Assembly (NCBI RefSeq): GCF_020179605.1
Contig: NZ_JAINZO010000002.1
Location: 744,001-808,000, forward strand
Origin: Geomonas agri
GTDB lineage: Bacteria; Desulfobacterota; Desulfuromonadia; Geobacterales; Geobacteraceae
DNA: 64,000 nt
Reading direction: 5' to 3'
The notes beneath the pieces were generated by a model, which ran no database searches, was not told where the DNA came from, and saw only the letters and a program-made list of their open reading frames with translations. Below, in pieces: positions 50,964 to 59,532 of this stretch (the first letter of the stretch is position 1; the number at the start of each line of letters is the position of its first letter). The translations under genes and the position numbers were made by a program.

Positions 50964-53705
50964 ATGCCCCAGGGTGAGGTGCGTTCGAGTTGGAAGTTGG
51001 CGCTGCCGGCTTTTGCCGTCCTGGCGGGGATCCCGTTCCTGCTCCTGGAGCTGTTCGGCCCCGCGCTGTACGTGGTGCTCGATGTCCCCTCCTACCTCAC
51101 CTTCCACAACATGGTGGAAATATTCAGCGTCATGGTCTCCCTCTCCATCTTCGGAGTGGGATGGTTCTCCTACGATCAAAGCCGTGACCGGCACACCCTC
51201 TTTCTCGCCGTCGCCTTCCTGGGCATCGGGCTGATGGATCTGATGCACACCCTGGCCTACTCCGGCATGCCGCCCCTGGTCACCCCCAACTCTCCCAACA
51301 AGTCCACCCAGTTCTGGATCGCCGTGCGCGGCTTCTCCGCCGCCGCCTTCCTGGCCAGCGCCTTCGTCGACGAGCGCTGCCGCTGTCGATGGCTGGCACG
51401 GTTGCCGCTGCTGACGGGGGTAGTTGCAGTCACCGCGCTTTCCTTCTGGGGCATCGTGTTCCGTCCCGACTTCGTGCCGGAGACCTTCGTGCCGGGGGTG
51501 GGGCTGACCCCCTTTAAGAAGGTGTCCGAGTTGGGCATCATCGCCCTGCTCGTGCTGGCCACCCTGGCCTACCTGGAGCGGTTGCGCCGCACCAGGGACG
51601 GCATCTACCTGTACTACCTGAGCGCCTTCATCCTCTGCATCGTGAGCGAGCTGAGCTTCACCGTGTACAAGAGCGCCTTCGACAGCTACAACGTGCTCGG
51701 GCATCTGTACAAGCTGGGCGCATTTCTTTTGATCTACCGCGGCATCTTCGCGGCCGCCATCAAGCGCCCCTACCTGCAGCTCCACCTGACCCTCGGGGAG
51801 CTGCGCCACACCAACGATCTCCTCATAGCCATCATGGACTCGATCCCGCACTGCATCTTCTGGAAGGACCGCGGCAGCGTCTATCTCGGCTGCAACCGGG
51901 AGTTCGCCAGGAGCGCGGGGCTCGCCGACCCCGCCGACATCGTAGGCAAATGCGACTACGATCTCCCCTGGAGCCCCGAGGAGTCCGAGGGGTACCGGGG
52001 CGACGACCGCGAGGTCATGGAGAAGAACCAGGCCAAGATGCACATCATCGAGAACCTGACCCAGGCCGACGGCAGTGTCATCTGGATCGATACCAGCAAA
52101 ATGCCGCTTTTGGACGAAAACGGCGCGGTGCGAGGGGTGCTCGGCATCTACGAGGACATCACGGCGCGCAAGCTCGACGAGGAACGGCTCTCCGAGACGC
52201 TACAGTTCAACCAGGAAATCATCACCAGCGCCCGGGAGGGGATCATCGTCTACGACCGGGATCTGCGCTACCTGGTCTGGAACCCGTACATGGAGGAGAT
52301 CAGCGGTTTCCCGGCCGGCGAGGTCCTGGGCAGACACCCCGCCGCTGTCTTCCCCTCGCTTGTCGAGGCGGGGATGATGTCCCGGCTGGAGCAACTCGTC
52401 CGCGGGGTTGCAGGCCCAACGGTGGTGGAATTCATGTCCACCGACGGCAGGGGCAAGACTCTGTGGCTTTCTGACGCCTCCGCTCCCTTGCGCAACAGTT
52501 CCGGCGAAATCATCGGGGTCATCGGCACGGTTCGTGACATTACCGAGCAGCGCGGCATCGAGGAACAGCTGCGCCAGGCCCAGAAGTTGGAGTCGGTCGG
52601 GCGGCTGGCGGGAGGAGTGGCCCACGATTTCAACAACAAGCTCACCGTGATCATGGGGTGCGCCGAACTGGCCTCGCGGCAGACCCGGGAAGCACCGCTG
52701 CTGGAGCACCTGCGCCTGATCGTCAAGGCGGCGGAGCAGTCTCGCGACATCACCAAGCAGTTGCTCGCCTTCTCGCGCCAGCAGGTTGTCACGCCCAGGA
52801 CCGTGCAGGTAAACAGCATGCTGGCGGAGATGAAGAAGCCATTGGGGCGGTTGATCGGCGAAGACGTGTCCATTGTGCTGGCGCCCGGGGAGCAACTCTG
52901 GAACGTCAGCATGGATCCGGTGCAGCTGGACCAGATCGTGATGAACCTGGCCGTGAACGCACGCGATGCCATGCCCCAGGGGGGGACCATCACCATCGAG
53001 ACGGCCAACGTGCAGTTCGAGGCGCCGCCCCCCCTGCACCCGGAGGCGCGGCCGGGTGGATATGTGCGGATCACCTGTCGTGACACCGGCGTGGGGATGG
53101 ATAGCGAAACCCGCGCCCACATCTTCGAGCCCTTCTATACCACCAAGGGGCAGGGGAAGGGGACCGGGCTCGGACTGGCCACGGTGTACGGCATCGTCAG
53201 GCAAAACGGAGGCTTCATCGATGTAGAATCCGTTCCCGGGTGCGGGAGCGTGTTCAGCATCTGGCTGCCGCGGTGCATCGGGGGGGATGAGAGCCAGGAA
53301 CCGCCGCGTCCTGCGACGCCGGGAAAAGGGGCGGGGACGGTGCTGCTGGTCGAGGACGAGGACATGGTGCGCGAGCTGACGGGGAGCATCCTGGAGTCGA
53401 TCGGGTACCGCTACCTCGCCACGGCCGACCCGCGCGAAGCGCTGGAGGTGGCGGCCAACCCGGAGGTGGTCATCGACCTGGTGCTCACAGACGTGGTGAT
53501 GCCCGGCATGCGCGGACCGGAGATGATGCAGCGGATGCGCCTCCAGCGTCCCGGGATCAAGTGCATCTACATGTCCGGCTTCACCGATGCCATCCTGGAC
53601 GAGGAGAGCGCGGGAAGGGAGGGGGCGGCCTTTCTGAAGAAACCGTTTCAGATGGAAGAGCTGGCGCGGCTGGTACAGTCGGTGCTCACCACGCAACCGC
53701 GCTGA
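50964..53705 (+). CDS. Hybrid histidine kinase: MASE3 - PAS - PAS - HisKA - HATPase - REC
   Basis: A membrane protein of 913 residues. Residues about 10-265 carry the seven-helix MASE3 sensor (LTFHNMVEIFSVMVSLSIFGVGW, MDLMHTLAYSGMP). Two PAS domains follow (about 290-410 with FWKDRGSVYLGCN, and about 415-540 with GIIVYDRDLRYLVWN). HisKA has GGVAHDFNNKLTVIMG, HATPase GTGLGLATVYGIV, and the C-terminal receiver VLLVEDED with phospho-acceptor in LVLTDVVMPGM and FLKKPF. It lies 46 nt after the ATPase gene. The output is unknown, since there is no DNA-binding regulator beside it. Confidence 0.92.
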   Translation: MPQGEVRSSWKLALPAFAVLAGIPFLLLELFGPALYVVLDVPSYLTFHNMVEIFSVMVSLSIFGVGWFSYDQSRDRHTLFLAVAFLGIGLMDLMHTLAYSGMPPLVTPNSPNKSTQFWIAVRGFSAAAFLASAFVDERCRCRWLARLPLLTGVVAVTALSFWGIVFRPDFVPETFVPGVGLTPFKKVSELGIIALLVLATLAYLERLRRTRDGIYLYYLSAFILCIVSELSFTVYKSAFDSYNVLGHLYKLGAFLLIYRGIFAAAIKRPYLQLHLTLGELRHTNDLLIAIMDSIPHCIFWKDRGSVYLGCNREFARSAGLADPADIVGKCDYDLPWSPEESEGYRGDDREVMEKNQAKMHIIENLTQADGSVIWIDTSKMPLLDENGAVRGVLGIYEDITARKLDEERLSETLQFNQEIITSAREGIIVYDRDLRYLVWNPYMEEISGFPAGEVLGRHPAAVFPSLVEAGMMSRLEQLVRGVAGPTVVEFMSTDGRGKTLWLSDASAPLRNSSGEIIGVIGTVRDITEQRGIEEQLRQAQKLESVGRLAGGVAHDFNNKLTVIMGCAELASRQTREAPLLEHLRLIVKAAEQSRDITKQLLAFSRQQVVTPRTVQVNSMLAEMKKPLGRLIGEDVSIVLAPGEQLWNVSMDPVQLDQIVMNLAVNARDAMPQGGTITIETANVQFEAPPPLHPEARPGGYVRITCRDTGVGMDSETRAHIFEPFYTTKGQGKGTGLGLATVYGIVRQNGGFIDVESVPGCGSVFSIWLPRCIGGDESQEPPRPATPGKGAGTVLLVEDEDMVRELTGSILESIGYRYLATADPREALEVAANPEVVIDLVLTDVVMPGMRGPEMMQRMRLQRPGIKCIYMSGFTDAILDEESAGREGAAFLKKPFQMEELARLVQSVLTTQPR

Positions 53706-53770
53706 GGCTGGCGCGGCGGGTGCGATTGGCGGGGCGGATCAGTGGTGCGCTCGGGGCCTCGAGCTGTGGA

Positions 53771-54271
53771 TCAGCGGGGAGAGTTGAGCAAGCGCAGGTA
53801 GCGGACCAGCGGCCAGCGGTGGCCGGGAGGGACCACGCGTTCCAGTACCGGCTCGTGCCCGGTGCCGGTCAGCATCGCGCGCAGCAATTCGCCGTCGCGG
53901 TAGGCGGCGACCTTGGGAAGGCGCAGGTCGGCCGGTCTGGGGACGTAGCTGTTGCCGACGGGACCGTCGCCGGCCCCGGTGGCACCGTGGCAGAACACGC
54001 AGTAGTAGCCGTAGTAGGTTTCCCCCTGTGCAAGGGCTGCCGGGGTGGCCGCCACCGGGTTGGTGAGTGCGGCGGCACCGGCTTCGCCGGGAGCCCGGCT
54101 GATCGCGGGGGCGACCGCCACCGTGCCCGCTGGCGGCGCCGGCAGCACCATTTGGAACTCCCGCACGTGGTGCTGCACCGTCATGCGCGGACCCCGTACC
54201 AGGATGTACCCGAACAGCACCGCCCCGAGCAGTGGGGGCGCCAGCACCATTAATACCGCCAGCTTTTTCAT
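53771..54271 (-). CDS. Membrane-anchored monohaem cytochrome c (ActE-like)
   Basis: A protein of 166 residues with one N-terminal helix (about 4-25, uncleaved anchor or signal) and one haem site C91-H95 (YYCVFCHGATGAGDGPVG). The C-terminal half, with RDGELLRAMLTGTGH and HRWPLVRYLRLL, follows ActE of alternative complex III, a periplasmic monohaem electron carrier. It is the last gene of the respiratory operon and directly abuts the small membrane protein gene. The Pro/Ala-rich linker before the haem is longer than I would expect. Confidence 0.82.
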   Translation of the reverse strand: MKKLAVLMVLAPPLLGAVLFGYILVRGPRMTVQHHVREFQMVLPAPPAGTVAVAPAISRAPGEAGAAALTNPVAATPAALAQGETYYGYYCVFCHGATGAGDGPVGNSYVPRPADLRLPKVAAYRDGELLRAMLTGTGHEPVLERVVPPGHRWPLVRYLRLLNSPR

Positions 54272-54556
54272 CTATTCCCCCCCCTGTTTTCCGCCTGGGG
54301 CCGGCGGCAGCGGCACCGCCTCCGGTAGCGGCCGGATCTGCCGCTGCGCCTTTCCTCGCGGCTCTTCGCTCGAGTAGATCGACTCCGCCGGGGCATCCGG
54401 GAGCTGTCCGAAGTCCCAGCGCCGGGGCGCGTCCTGGACCAGCAGGTACACCAGCCAGCCGAACCCCATGATGGCGCCGCTGAAGGCGATCAGGATCACC
54501 CACTCCCAGGGGGAGCGCAGTTCCTGTTGTTCGTCGTAGTCGGGCTTTTGTTCCAT
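54272..54556 (-). CDS. Small membrane protein in the oxidase operon
   Basis: A protein of 94 residues with one clear helix (about 20-40, WVILIAFSGAIMGFGWLVYLLV) and a Pro-rich periplasmic tail. Start ATG 54556 (MEQKPDYDEQQ) follows a GTGAGGCGACC region; a longer open frame to 54865 is a shadow of the next gene. It overlaps the upstream small membrane protein by 61 nt in another frame. Its family is unknown; position suggests an accessory subunit of the oxidase. Confidence 0.65.
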   Translation of the reverse strand: MEQKPDYDEQQELRSPWEWVILIAFSGAIMGFGWLVYLLVQDAPRRWDFGQLPDAPAESIYSSEEPRGKAQRQIRPLPEAVPLPPAPGGKQGGE

Positions 54557-54846
54557 GGTCGCCTCACCAGTTGGGGGGGGACGGCGTGGTTGTGCGAGAC
54601 CTCGAACAGGGTGAACGCGATGCAGATCCCGAAGAGAATGATGATCACCCAGGGCATGAAGCTGCGCAGCCAGCGCAGAAAGCTGGCGGGTCCGCGCACC
54701 TTGATCGTTTGGCTCTGTTTCTCGACCCCGCGGGGCAGCCAGAGCGCCTGGTAGGTGAGCGCCGTGAGCAGCACCAGCGCCACTCCGACGCAGAGTGTGA
54801 TCACCAGCCACTGGTTCTGCAGCACGTACAGGTAGAGCATCAGCAT
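54496..54846 (-). CDS. Small two-helix membrane protein in the oxidase operon
   Basis: A protein of 116 residues with helices at about 12-32 (WLVITLCVGVALVLLTAL) and 65-83 (WVIIILFGICIAFTLFEV). The last 20 residues are read through the start of the next gene, an overlap of 61 nt. That tail (Pro/Asn-rich) is not helix-like, so the stop may have been lost by mutation and replaced downstream. The function is unknown. Confidence 0.6.
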   Translation of the reverse strand: MLMLYLYVLQNQWLVITLCVGVALVLLTALTYQALWLPRGVEKQSQTIKVRGPASFLRWLRSFMPWVIIILFGICIAFTLFEVSHNHAVPPQLVRRPWNKSPTTTNNRNCAPPGSG

Positions 54847-54855
54847 GACGTCCCC

Positions 54856-55140
54856 CTAACCACAATCTTCCCCCTCCCTAGCCCTCCCCCTCCGGGGGAG
54901 GGGACAATGGACAGATTCATCATCACTTCGAATGTCGCTCCTCCCCCTGGAGGGGGGAGGTCGGGAGGGGGGCTCCTCCGGAATGCCGCTATCGAGCGCC
55001 AGGTAGCGTGCCCGTTCCTGGTCCGCGAACTGTCCCGACCGTACCCCCCACAGGAAGAACACGATCAGCATCCCGCACATCAAAAGCGGAAAGCACATCC
55101 AGATGAACAGGAAAGCCGGTGTATCCAACGCGCTGGTCAT
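54856..55140 (-). CDS. CcoS-like cbb3 oxidase maturation protein with repeat-derived tail
   Basis: A protein of 94 residues. After one helix (about 9-30), FFLWGVRSGQFADQERARYLALDSG matches CcoS, a small protein needed to assemble cbb3 oxidases. The remaining 40 residues or so (from EEPPSRPPPSRGR to the stop) are encoded by two GC-rich palindromic repeats at 54882-54975, so the original stop has been overrun. ATG 55140 has GGAGAGAGAC upstream. It lies among cbb3-like genes, as expected. Confidence 0.75.
   Translation of the reverse strand: MTSALDTPAFLFIWMCFPLLMCGMLIVFFLWGVRSGQFADQERARYLALDSGIPEEPPSRPPPSRGRSDIRSDDESVHCPLPRRGRAREGEDCG
54869..54975. repeat. Pair of facing GC-rich palindromic units (REP-like)
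   Basis: Unit A (about 54869-54904) has stem CCCTCCCCC/GGGGGAGGG. Unit B (about 54938-54975) is its inverted homologue (CCTCCCC/GGGGAGG followed by TCGGGAGGGGGG). Both lie inside the 3' part of the CcoS-like gene. Confidence 0.8.
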
Positions 55141-55153
55141 GTCTCTCTCTCCA

Positions 55154-55313
55154 GTCCCCCCTCCCCTTGCGGGAGGGGGGTAGGGGGTGGGGGAAGGTGC
55201 CATCATTGGTACATGTTGCCGCTTCACCCATCTGCTCCTCCCCCCGGAGGGGGGAGGGTGAGGGCGCTGCAGTACCCCTCGCCCTCCGGGAGAGGGGCAG
55301 GGGTGAGGGATGG
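55154..55313. repeat. Three GC-rich palindromic units of the same family
   Basis: Units at about 55154-55197, 55234-55270 and 55276-55313 each carry a CCCTCCC/GGGAGGG-type hairpin next to a G-rich or C-rich arm. They fill nearly all of the 188-nt gap between the CcoS-like and diheme cytochrome genes. Confidence 0.8.
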
Positions 55314-55328
55314 CGCCAAGTGAGGCTG

Positions 55329-56318
55329 CTACGGCGACTGGTCCACCGCCGGCGGCTGGTACTGGTTCTGCCAGTTCCCCTCGTAGGAAGCGTCAATGCC
55401 GCGCGGTTCCGTGTTGGCATCGGTATAGCCCAGGAACGACACCGCCACGTAGTTGGCCAGGTCCCAGATCTTCTCGCTCTCCAGGTGCTTCTTGAAGTAG
55501 GGCATCGCGGTGCCGGTGATGCCGTTCATGATCTGGTAGTAGAAGATCCCGCCGATGTACCTGTTCTCCACCAGGTGGCGCCTGAGGATGGTGAAGTTCA
55601 GCGGGGGCGGCCCCAGGAAGGGCTGTGCCGGTCCGTTGCCGTCGCCGATCGGACTGTGGCAGTTGATGCAGAGCTGCTGGTAGATCCTTTTGCCGCGCTG
55701 CAGCGCCGCCTCGGTGGCCGGGTAGGGGTTGGGCATCCGGCGCCACACCTCGGGGACCTGGGCGTGCAGCCACTCGATGTTGCGATCCACGCCCCCTGCG
55801 TAAGCCGCCTGCGCCTGGCGCTTCCACTCGCGCTGGCGCTTCTGGCGCACGTCCGCGTCCTTCCCCCCGAGCGCCTGCACGTAGGCCGCCAGTGCCGTGA
55901 TCTCGTGCTTGGTCAGGAAGTCCCAGGCCGGCATCAGCGAGATGGGCGTGGTGTAGCGCGGGTTGGTGAAGTGGGCGATGTTCCAGTCGTCGCTGTGCTC
56001 GCCACCTTCCTGGGACAGGTCGGGGCCGGTGCGCTCGCTGCCGAGGATGGCAGGTTCGATCCCGGCGTAGTCGCCCGCGCGGGCGATCCTTTCCGCGCCG
56101 ATGTCCCAGTCGCTGACCCGGATGAAGAGCGAATGGCAGTAGCTGCAGCCGTTTTTCACGTAGAGCCGGTGTCCTTCCCGTTCCAGGGGGGAGAGGGGGC
56201 GCCAGATATCGGAAGGGGTGTCCTTCATGGTCAGCGAGGGGAGCCCGACGATGATGAAGGTGGAGGCCCAGAAGACCAGCAGCGCGCCGACGATGAGGAA
56301 GGCCGGTGTCATCTTCAT
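55329..56318 (-). CDS. Diheme cytochrome c subunit of cbb3-like oxidase (CcoO/CcoP-like)
   Basis: A protein of 329 residues: helix about 5-28, then a CcoO-type domain with C58-H62 (NGCSYCHSLFIR) and ERTGPDLSQEGGEHSDDW, NPR and SLMPAW blocks, then a second cytochrome domain with C217-H221 (LCINCHSPIGDGNGP) and AMPYF. Normal cbb3 has monohaem CcoO and diheme CcoP as separate subunits; here one CcoO-like and one c-type domain are fused, and no separate CcoP is seen. It overlaps the ccoN-like stop by 4 nt. Confidence 0.87.
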   Translation of the reverse strand: MKMTPAFLIVGALLVFWASTFIIVGLPSLTMKDTPSDIWRPLSPLEREGHRLYVKNGCSYCHSLFIRVSDWDIGAERIARAGDYAGIEPAILGSERTGPDLSQEGGEHSDDWNIAHFTNPRYTTPISLMPAWDFLTKHEITALAAYVQALGGKDADVRQKRQREWKRQAQAAYAGGVDRNIEWLHAQVPEVWRRMPNPYPATEAALQRGKRIYQQLCINCHSPIGDGNGPAQPFLGPPPLNFTILRRHLVENRYIGGIFYYQIMNGITGTAMPYFKKHLESEKIWDLANYVAVSFLGYTDANTEPRGIDASYEGNWQNQYQPPAVDQSP

Positions 56319-57700
56319 GCCGCCTCCTCCCCGCGCAACAGGGGCTCTTCGTCCCGCGCCGGGCGCAGGGTCAGGTACAGGTTGGCGAGACCCACCAGCG
56401 ACCCGGTGAGGATGAAGACCCCCAGCGCCGCCCGCATCACCATGAAGGGGGACAACTGCGGCAGTACCCGAAGCACCGTCTCGCCGTTATGCCAGGCGCT
56501 CCCCTGTACCAGGCCGGCCATGGTCAAGACGATGAAGAACCCGGTCAGCCCGAAGGTGATCAGGCCGAACTGCAGGTTGATCAGCTTGTTGGAATAGACC
56601 GGCCGGCCGCTCACCAGCGGCAGCACGTGCCACATGGCGCCCAACGCGATGTAGCCGCCGAAGCCGAGCATGGCGATGTGGGCGTGGCCGATGGTCCAGT
56701 TGTTGAAGTGAGTAACCCGCTGCAGGAAGGGGAGCGACTGCAGCGGCCCCTGGATGCAGGTGATGATGTACCAGACGATGCCCCCCATCACCAGGCGCGC
56801 CGGCGGGTCGTTCCAGACCCTTCCGCCGTAGCCGCGTGCAGTCAGCCAGAGGTTGATCACCACGATGGAGACCGGGAGCACCATGGAGACCGAATCGACC
56901 ACCGATACCGTTTTCAGCCAGTTGGGGATGGGGGACTGCAGCACGTGATGGGCGCCGATGTGGCTGTAGAGCGCGATCAGCAACCAGAAGCCAAGTAGCG
57001 ACAGCGTGTGCGAGTTGAGCGGCGTGCGGGTGACCCGGGGGATCACAAAGTAGGCGGCACCGGTGGCGAGCGGCGTGATCAAAAGCCCCGGAAGGTTGTG
57101 TCCCCAGGACCAGAGGAACAGGGAATCGATCAGTCCCGGCATGGCGCCGGTGGCGGGGTGCCACATCACGTTCCCCAGCGGGTAGTTGCTGGCGGTCCAG
57201 AGGAAGGCGGCCATGAAATACCAGATAGAGACGTAGAGCTGCGGCTCGCGGCGGTTCACGATGGTCATGACCGTGTTGACGATGAGGCAGGCGACGGCGA
57301 TGACCAACGACACGTCGGCGAGCCAGACGTACTCGTTGTACTCGCGCCCCTGGGTGTACCCGAAGGCGAAGCCGAGCGGGCCGCTCAGCACGGTGAGGTT
57401 CCAGAACAGGAAGGCGACCCAGGCCAGCGGCTCCGACCAGAGCCTGGTCTTGAGCAGGGCCGGGAGGTAGTAGAGGCCGATGCCGACGAGCATGGTGCCG
57501 GTGAAGCCGTAGAGCATGGTGTTCACGTGCACCGGGCGCTCCCGCCCGAACACCAGGGCGGCCACGTGGGGCAGGAACTCCGGCGCAACCAGGTGGATGG
57601 CCGAGAACATGCCGTAGACGGCACCCACCACGAACCAGACCGCGCCCGCGACCATGAAGGCGAGCGCCGCGCTCTGCGGTTTGTGGATGAAGTTAGCCAT
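56315..57700 (-). CDS. cbb3-type cytochrome oxidase subunit I (CcoN-like)
   Basis: A haem-copper oxygen reductase subunit of 461 residues with 12 helices. Low-spin haem ligands are H58 (HVNTMLYGF) and H341, high-spin haem ligand H339 (NWTIGHAHIAMLG). CuB ligands are H201 (WSWGHNLPG) and H251-H252 (GAHHVLQSP), with Tyr245 one helix turn before them, in the place of the active Tyr in the C-family. The IQGPLQSLP stretch matches the CcoN EGPMMS region, but its Glu is replaced by Gln. All redox ligands are present, so it should reduce O2 at low concentration. Confidence 0.92.
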   Translation of the reverse strand: MANFIHKPQSAALAFMVAGAVWFVVGAVYGMFSAIHLVAPEFLPHVAALVFGRERPVHVNTMLYGFTGTMLVGIGLYYLPALLKTRLWSEPLAWVAFLFWNLTVLSGPLGFAFGYTQGREYNEYVWLADVSLVIAVACLIVNTVMTIVNRREPQLYVSIWYFMAAFLWTASNYPLGNVMWHPATGAMPGLIDSLFLWSWGHNLPGLLITPLATGAAYFVIPRVTRTPLNSHTLSLLGFWLLIALYSHIGAHHVLQSPIPNWLKTVSVVDSVSMVLPVSIVVINLWLTARGYGGRVWNDPPARLVMGGIVWYIITCIQGPLQSLPFLQRVTHFNNWTIGHAHIAMLGFGGYIALGAMWHVLPLVSGRPVYSNKLINLQFGLITFGLTGFFIVLTMAGLVQGSAWHNGETVLRVLPQLSPFMVMRAALGVFILTGSLVGLANLYLTLRPARDEEPLLRGEEAA

Positions 57701-57785
57701 GGCAGTCCTCCCCGGAAAAGTCTCTCTTTGCGTGCTCAGCGGATACGGCGCGTTTCCCTGGGGACTGGCTCCGCAGGTGCCTGTC

Positions 57786-57893
57786 CCCTGCTCTCTGCCC
57801 CCTCCCCCGGAGGGGGAGGGTTGGGGAGGGGGAGCAGACGCGTCCTTTATCCCCCTTCCCGGCCTCCCCCCTCCGGGGGGAGGAGGTGGCAGC
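57786..57893. repeat. Pair of facing GC-rich palindromic units
   Basis: Units at about 57786-57832 and 57848-57893 are inverted relative to each other, with stems CCCCCTCCCCC/GGGGGAGGG and CCTCCCCCCTCC/GGGGGGAGG. They occupy the 200-nt gap between the ActA-like and CcoN-like genes. Confidence 0.8.
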
Positions 57894-57901
57894 TCTCTGG
57901 T

Positions 57902-58480
57902 TCACCTATGGCAGACGAAGCAGTCGTGGGTGACGCGGTTGTCCCGGTGGCACTGAATGCAGAAGCCCATTTCAAACTTCACCGCCCCCGCCACCCGGTC
58001 CATCTGGCGGACGTCGCCGTGGCAGTGGCTGCAGTCGACGCCGCGGCGCAGGTGCATGGAGTGGTCGAAATAGACGAACTCCGGCAGCCAGTTCACCCGC
58101 TGCCAGACCACCGGCTGGTTCTGCTCCACCAGCTCCCGCAGCCGGGCGATGTACGGGTAGGTGCGGATGACGCGGGAGTGGCAGAGCAGGCAGGTCTGCA
58201 GCGGCGGAATGCCGGCCCGCGACGAGCGCGTCGCGCTGTCATGGCACATGAAGCAGCTGACGTGCTTGAGCCCGGCGTGCACCCGGTGGCTGAACGGGAT
58301 AGGTTGGCGCGGGCCGAGCCCCACCGGGTAGAGCCGGTTCAGGTAGACCAGCGCCGCCAGTGCCGCGCACAGGATGGCCCCGGCGGCCACGGCGTTGGCC
58401 CACAGCGGAATGCCGCGGGGGCGACCCCCATCCCGGGGCGCCTTCTTGGGCGAGGTGTTGGGCCCGGCTGCCGGCGTCAT
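57902..58480 (-). CDS. Pentaheme cytochrome c (ActA, alternative complex III)
   Basis: A protein of 192 residues with one membrane anchor (about 28-48) and five CXXCH sites: CFMCH, CLLCH, CSHCH, CIQCH and CFVCH. FSHRVHAGLKHVSCFMCH and YFDHSMHLRRGVDCSHCH supply the distal His ligands. Pentaheme ActA passes electrons from the complex to a cytochrome acceptor. It overlaps the ActF start codon region by 4 nt, so they are co-translated. Confidence 0.9.
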   Translation of the reverse strand: MTPAAGPNTSPKKAPRDGGRPRGIPLWANAVAAGAILCAALAALVYLNRLYPVGLGPRQPIPFSHRVHAGLKHVSCFMCHDSATRSSRAGIPPLQTCLLCHSRVIRTYPYIARLRELVEQNQPVVWQRVNWLPEFVYFDHSMHLRRGVDCSHCHGDVRQMDRVAGAVKFEMGFCIQCHRDNRVTHDCFVCHR

Positions 58481-59532
58481 GACCGCCCCCTGTCAATTCG
58501 GCGCATCCAGGTCATGCCGATGCCCAGCACGCCGGCAAAGCCCGCGGCCAGGGAAAGTTCGTGCAGCCCCAGCCGGGGCGCCTGGTCGAAGGTCGGCGCC
58601 ACCAGCCACCAGCGCTCCAGCCATAGCCCGCACAGCACCAGCAACGAGATGAACCCCAGGGCACGGCGGCTCTTTTTGGCGCGGACCGGCAGGAGCAGCA
58701 CCAGCGGCCCGAAGTAGACCAGGGCCAGCAGGAGCGCGCTCACCGGCTGCCAATGCGCGCCGTGCAGGCGCGGGACGATGAAGCGGACCTCCTTCGGCAG
58801 GTTCTCGTACCAGTACGGCAACAGGTGCGAGTACATGAGATAGGTGGTCATCAGGCTGAAGGCGACCATCAGCTTGCCGAGGTCGTGCAGCAATTCGGGG
58901 TCCGCCTCCTGGTGACGCGAGGCAAGCAGGGCCCAGCAGGTGATGGCGATGTAGAGCCCCGACATGAAGAAGTAGCCGCCAGCCAGGTTGCAGTGCCAGT
59001 AAGGGTCGAGCGCCATGACCAGGTCGAAGCCGAGCAGGGAGAACACCAGGCAGTAGATCAACACCAGCAGCGTCCCGCTCGATTTGCCTTCCCCCGCCTG
59101 GCGCTTTTTCCTGTGGTACAGCGCCATGCCCCAAAAAAGGAGCAGCGCCGCCAGGTCCCGCCCCAGCACGAAGTCGGGGTCCAGCCATAGCCCCTGGTGG
59201 TAGTGGATCCCCTGCCAGGGCGCCCAAAGGCGGTTGCCCACCCACAGGAGCACCAGGGCCGCCAACGAGGGGAGCGCGAAGGAGATCCCTGGCGTCGCCA
59301 GACGTTCCGCCTTCAGATGCCAGCGGCCGTTGCAGGAGGCCACCAATGCCGGCCAGACCACGATGCCCCCCGCCAGCGACGTGAAGAACAGGAAGTTCAT
59401 CAAAAGCGAGCGCCACGCCCTGCGCTCCTCGGGCCCGTTCAAGAGCACGATCCAGACCGCGATCCCGGCCACGGCCAGCACGATCCAGAGCGGCAGCCAG
59501 AGCTTGCCTGAGGGAAGCTCACTGGTGGACAT
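58477..59532 (-). CDS. ActF, quinol:cytochrome c oxidoreductase membrane subunit
   Basis: An integral membrane protein of 351 residues with about 10 helices and blocks such as DPYWHCNLAGGYFFMSGLYIA, MTTYLMYSHLLPYWYENLP and HGAHWQPVSALLL. This layout fits ActF of alternative complex III. The start at 59532 (MSTSELPSGK) overlaps the ActCD stop by 14 nt; a longer open frame to 59742 is a shadow. It is likely to take part in quinol oxidation or proton handling together with ActC. Confidence 0.88.
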   Translation of the reverse strand: MSTSELPSGKLWLPLWIVLAVAGIAVWIVLLNGPEERRAWRSLLMNFLFFTSLAGGIVVWPALVASCNGRWHLKAERLATPGISFALPSLAALVLLWVGNRLWAPWQGIHYHQGLWLDPDFVLGRDLAALLLFWGMALYHRKKRQAGEGKSSGTLLVLIYCLVFSLLGFDLVMALDPYWHCNLAGGYFFMSGLYIAITCWALLASRHQEADPELLHDLGKLMVAFSLMTTYLMYSHLLPYWYENLPKEVRFIVPRLHGAHWQPVSALLLALVYFGPLVLLLPVRAKKSRRALGFISLLVLCGLWLERWWLVAPTFDQAPRLGLHELSLAAGFAGVLGIGMTWMRRIDRGRS

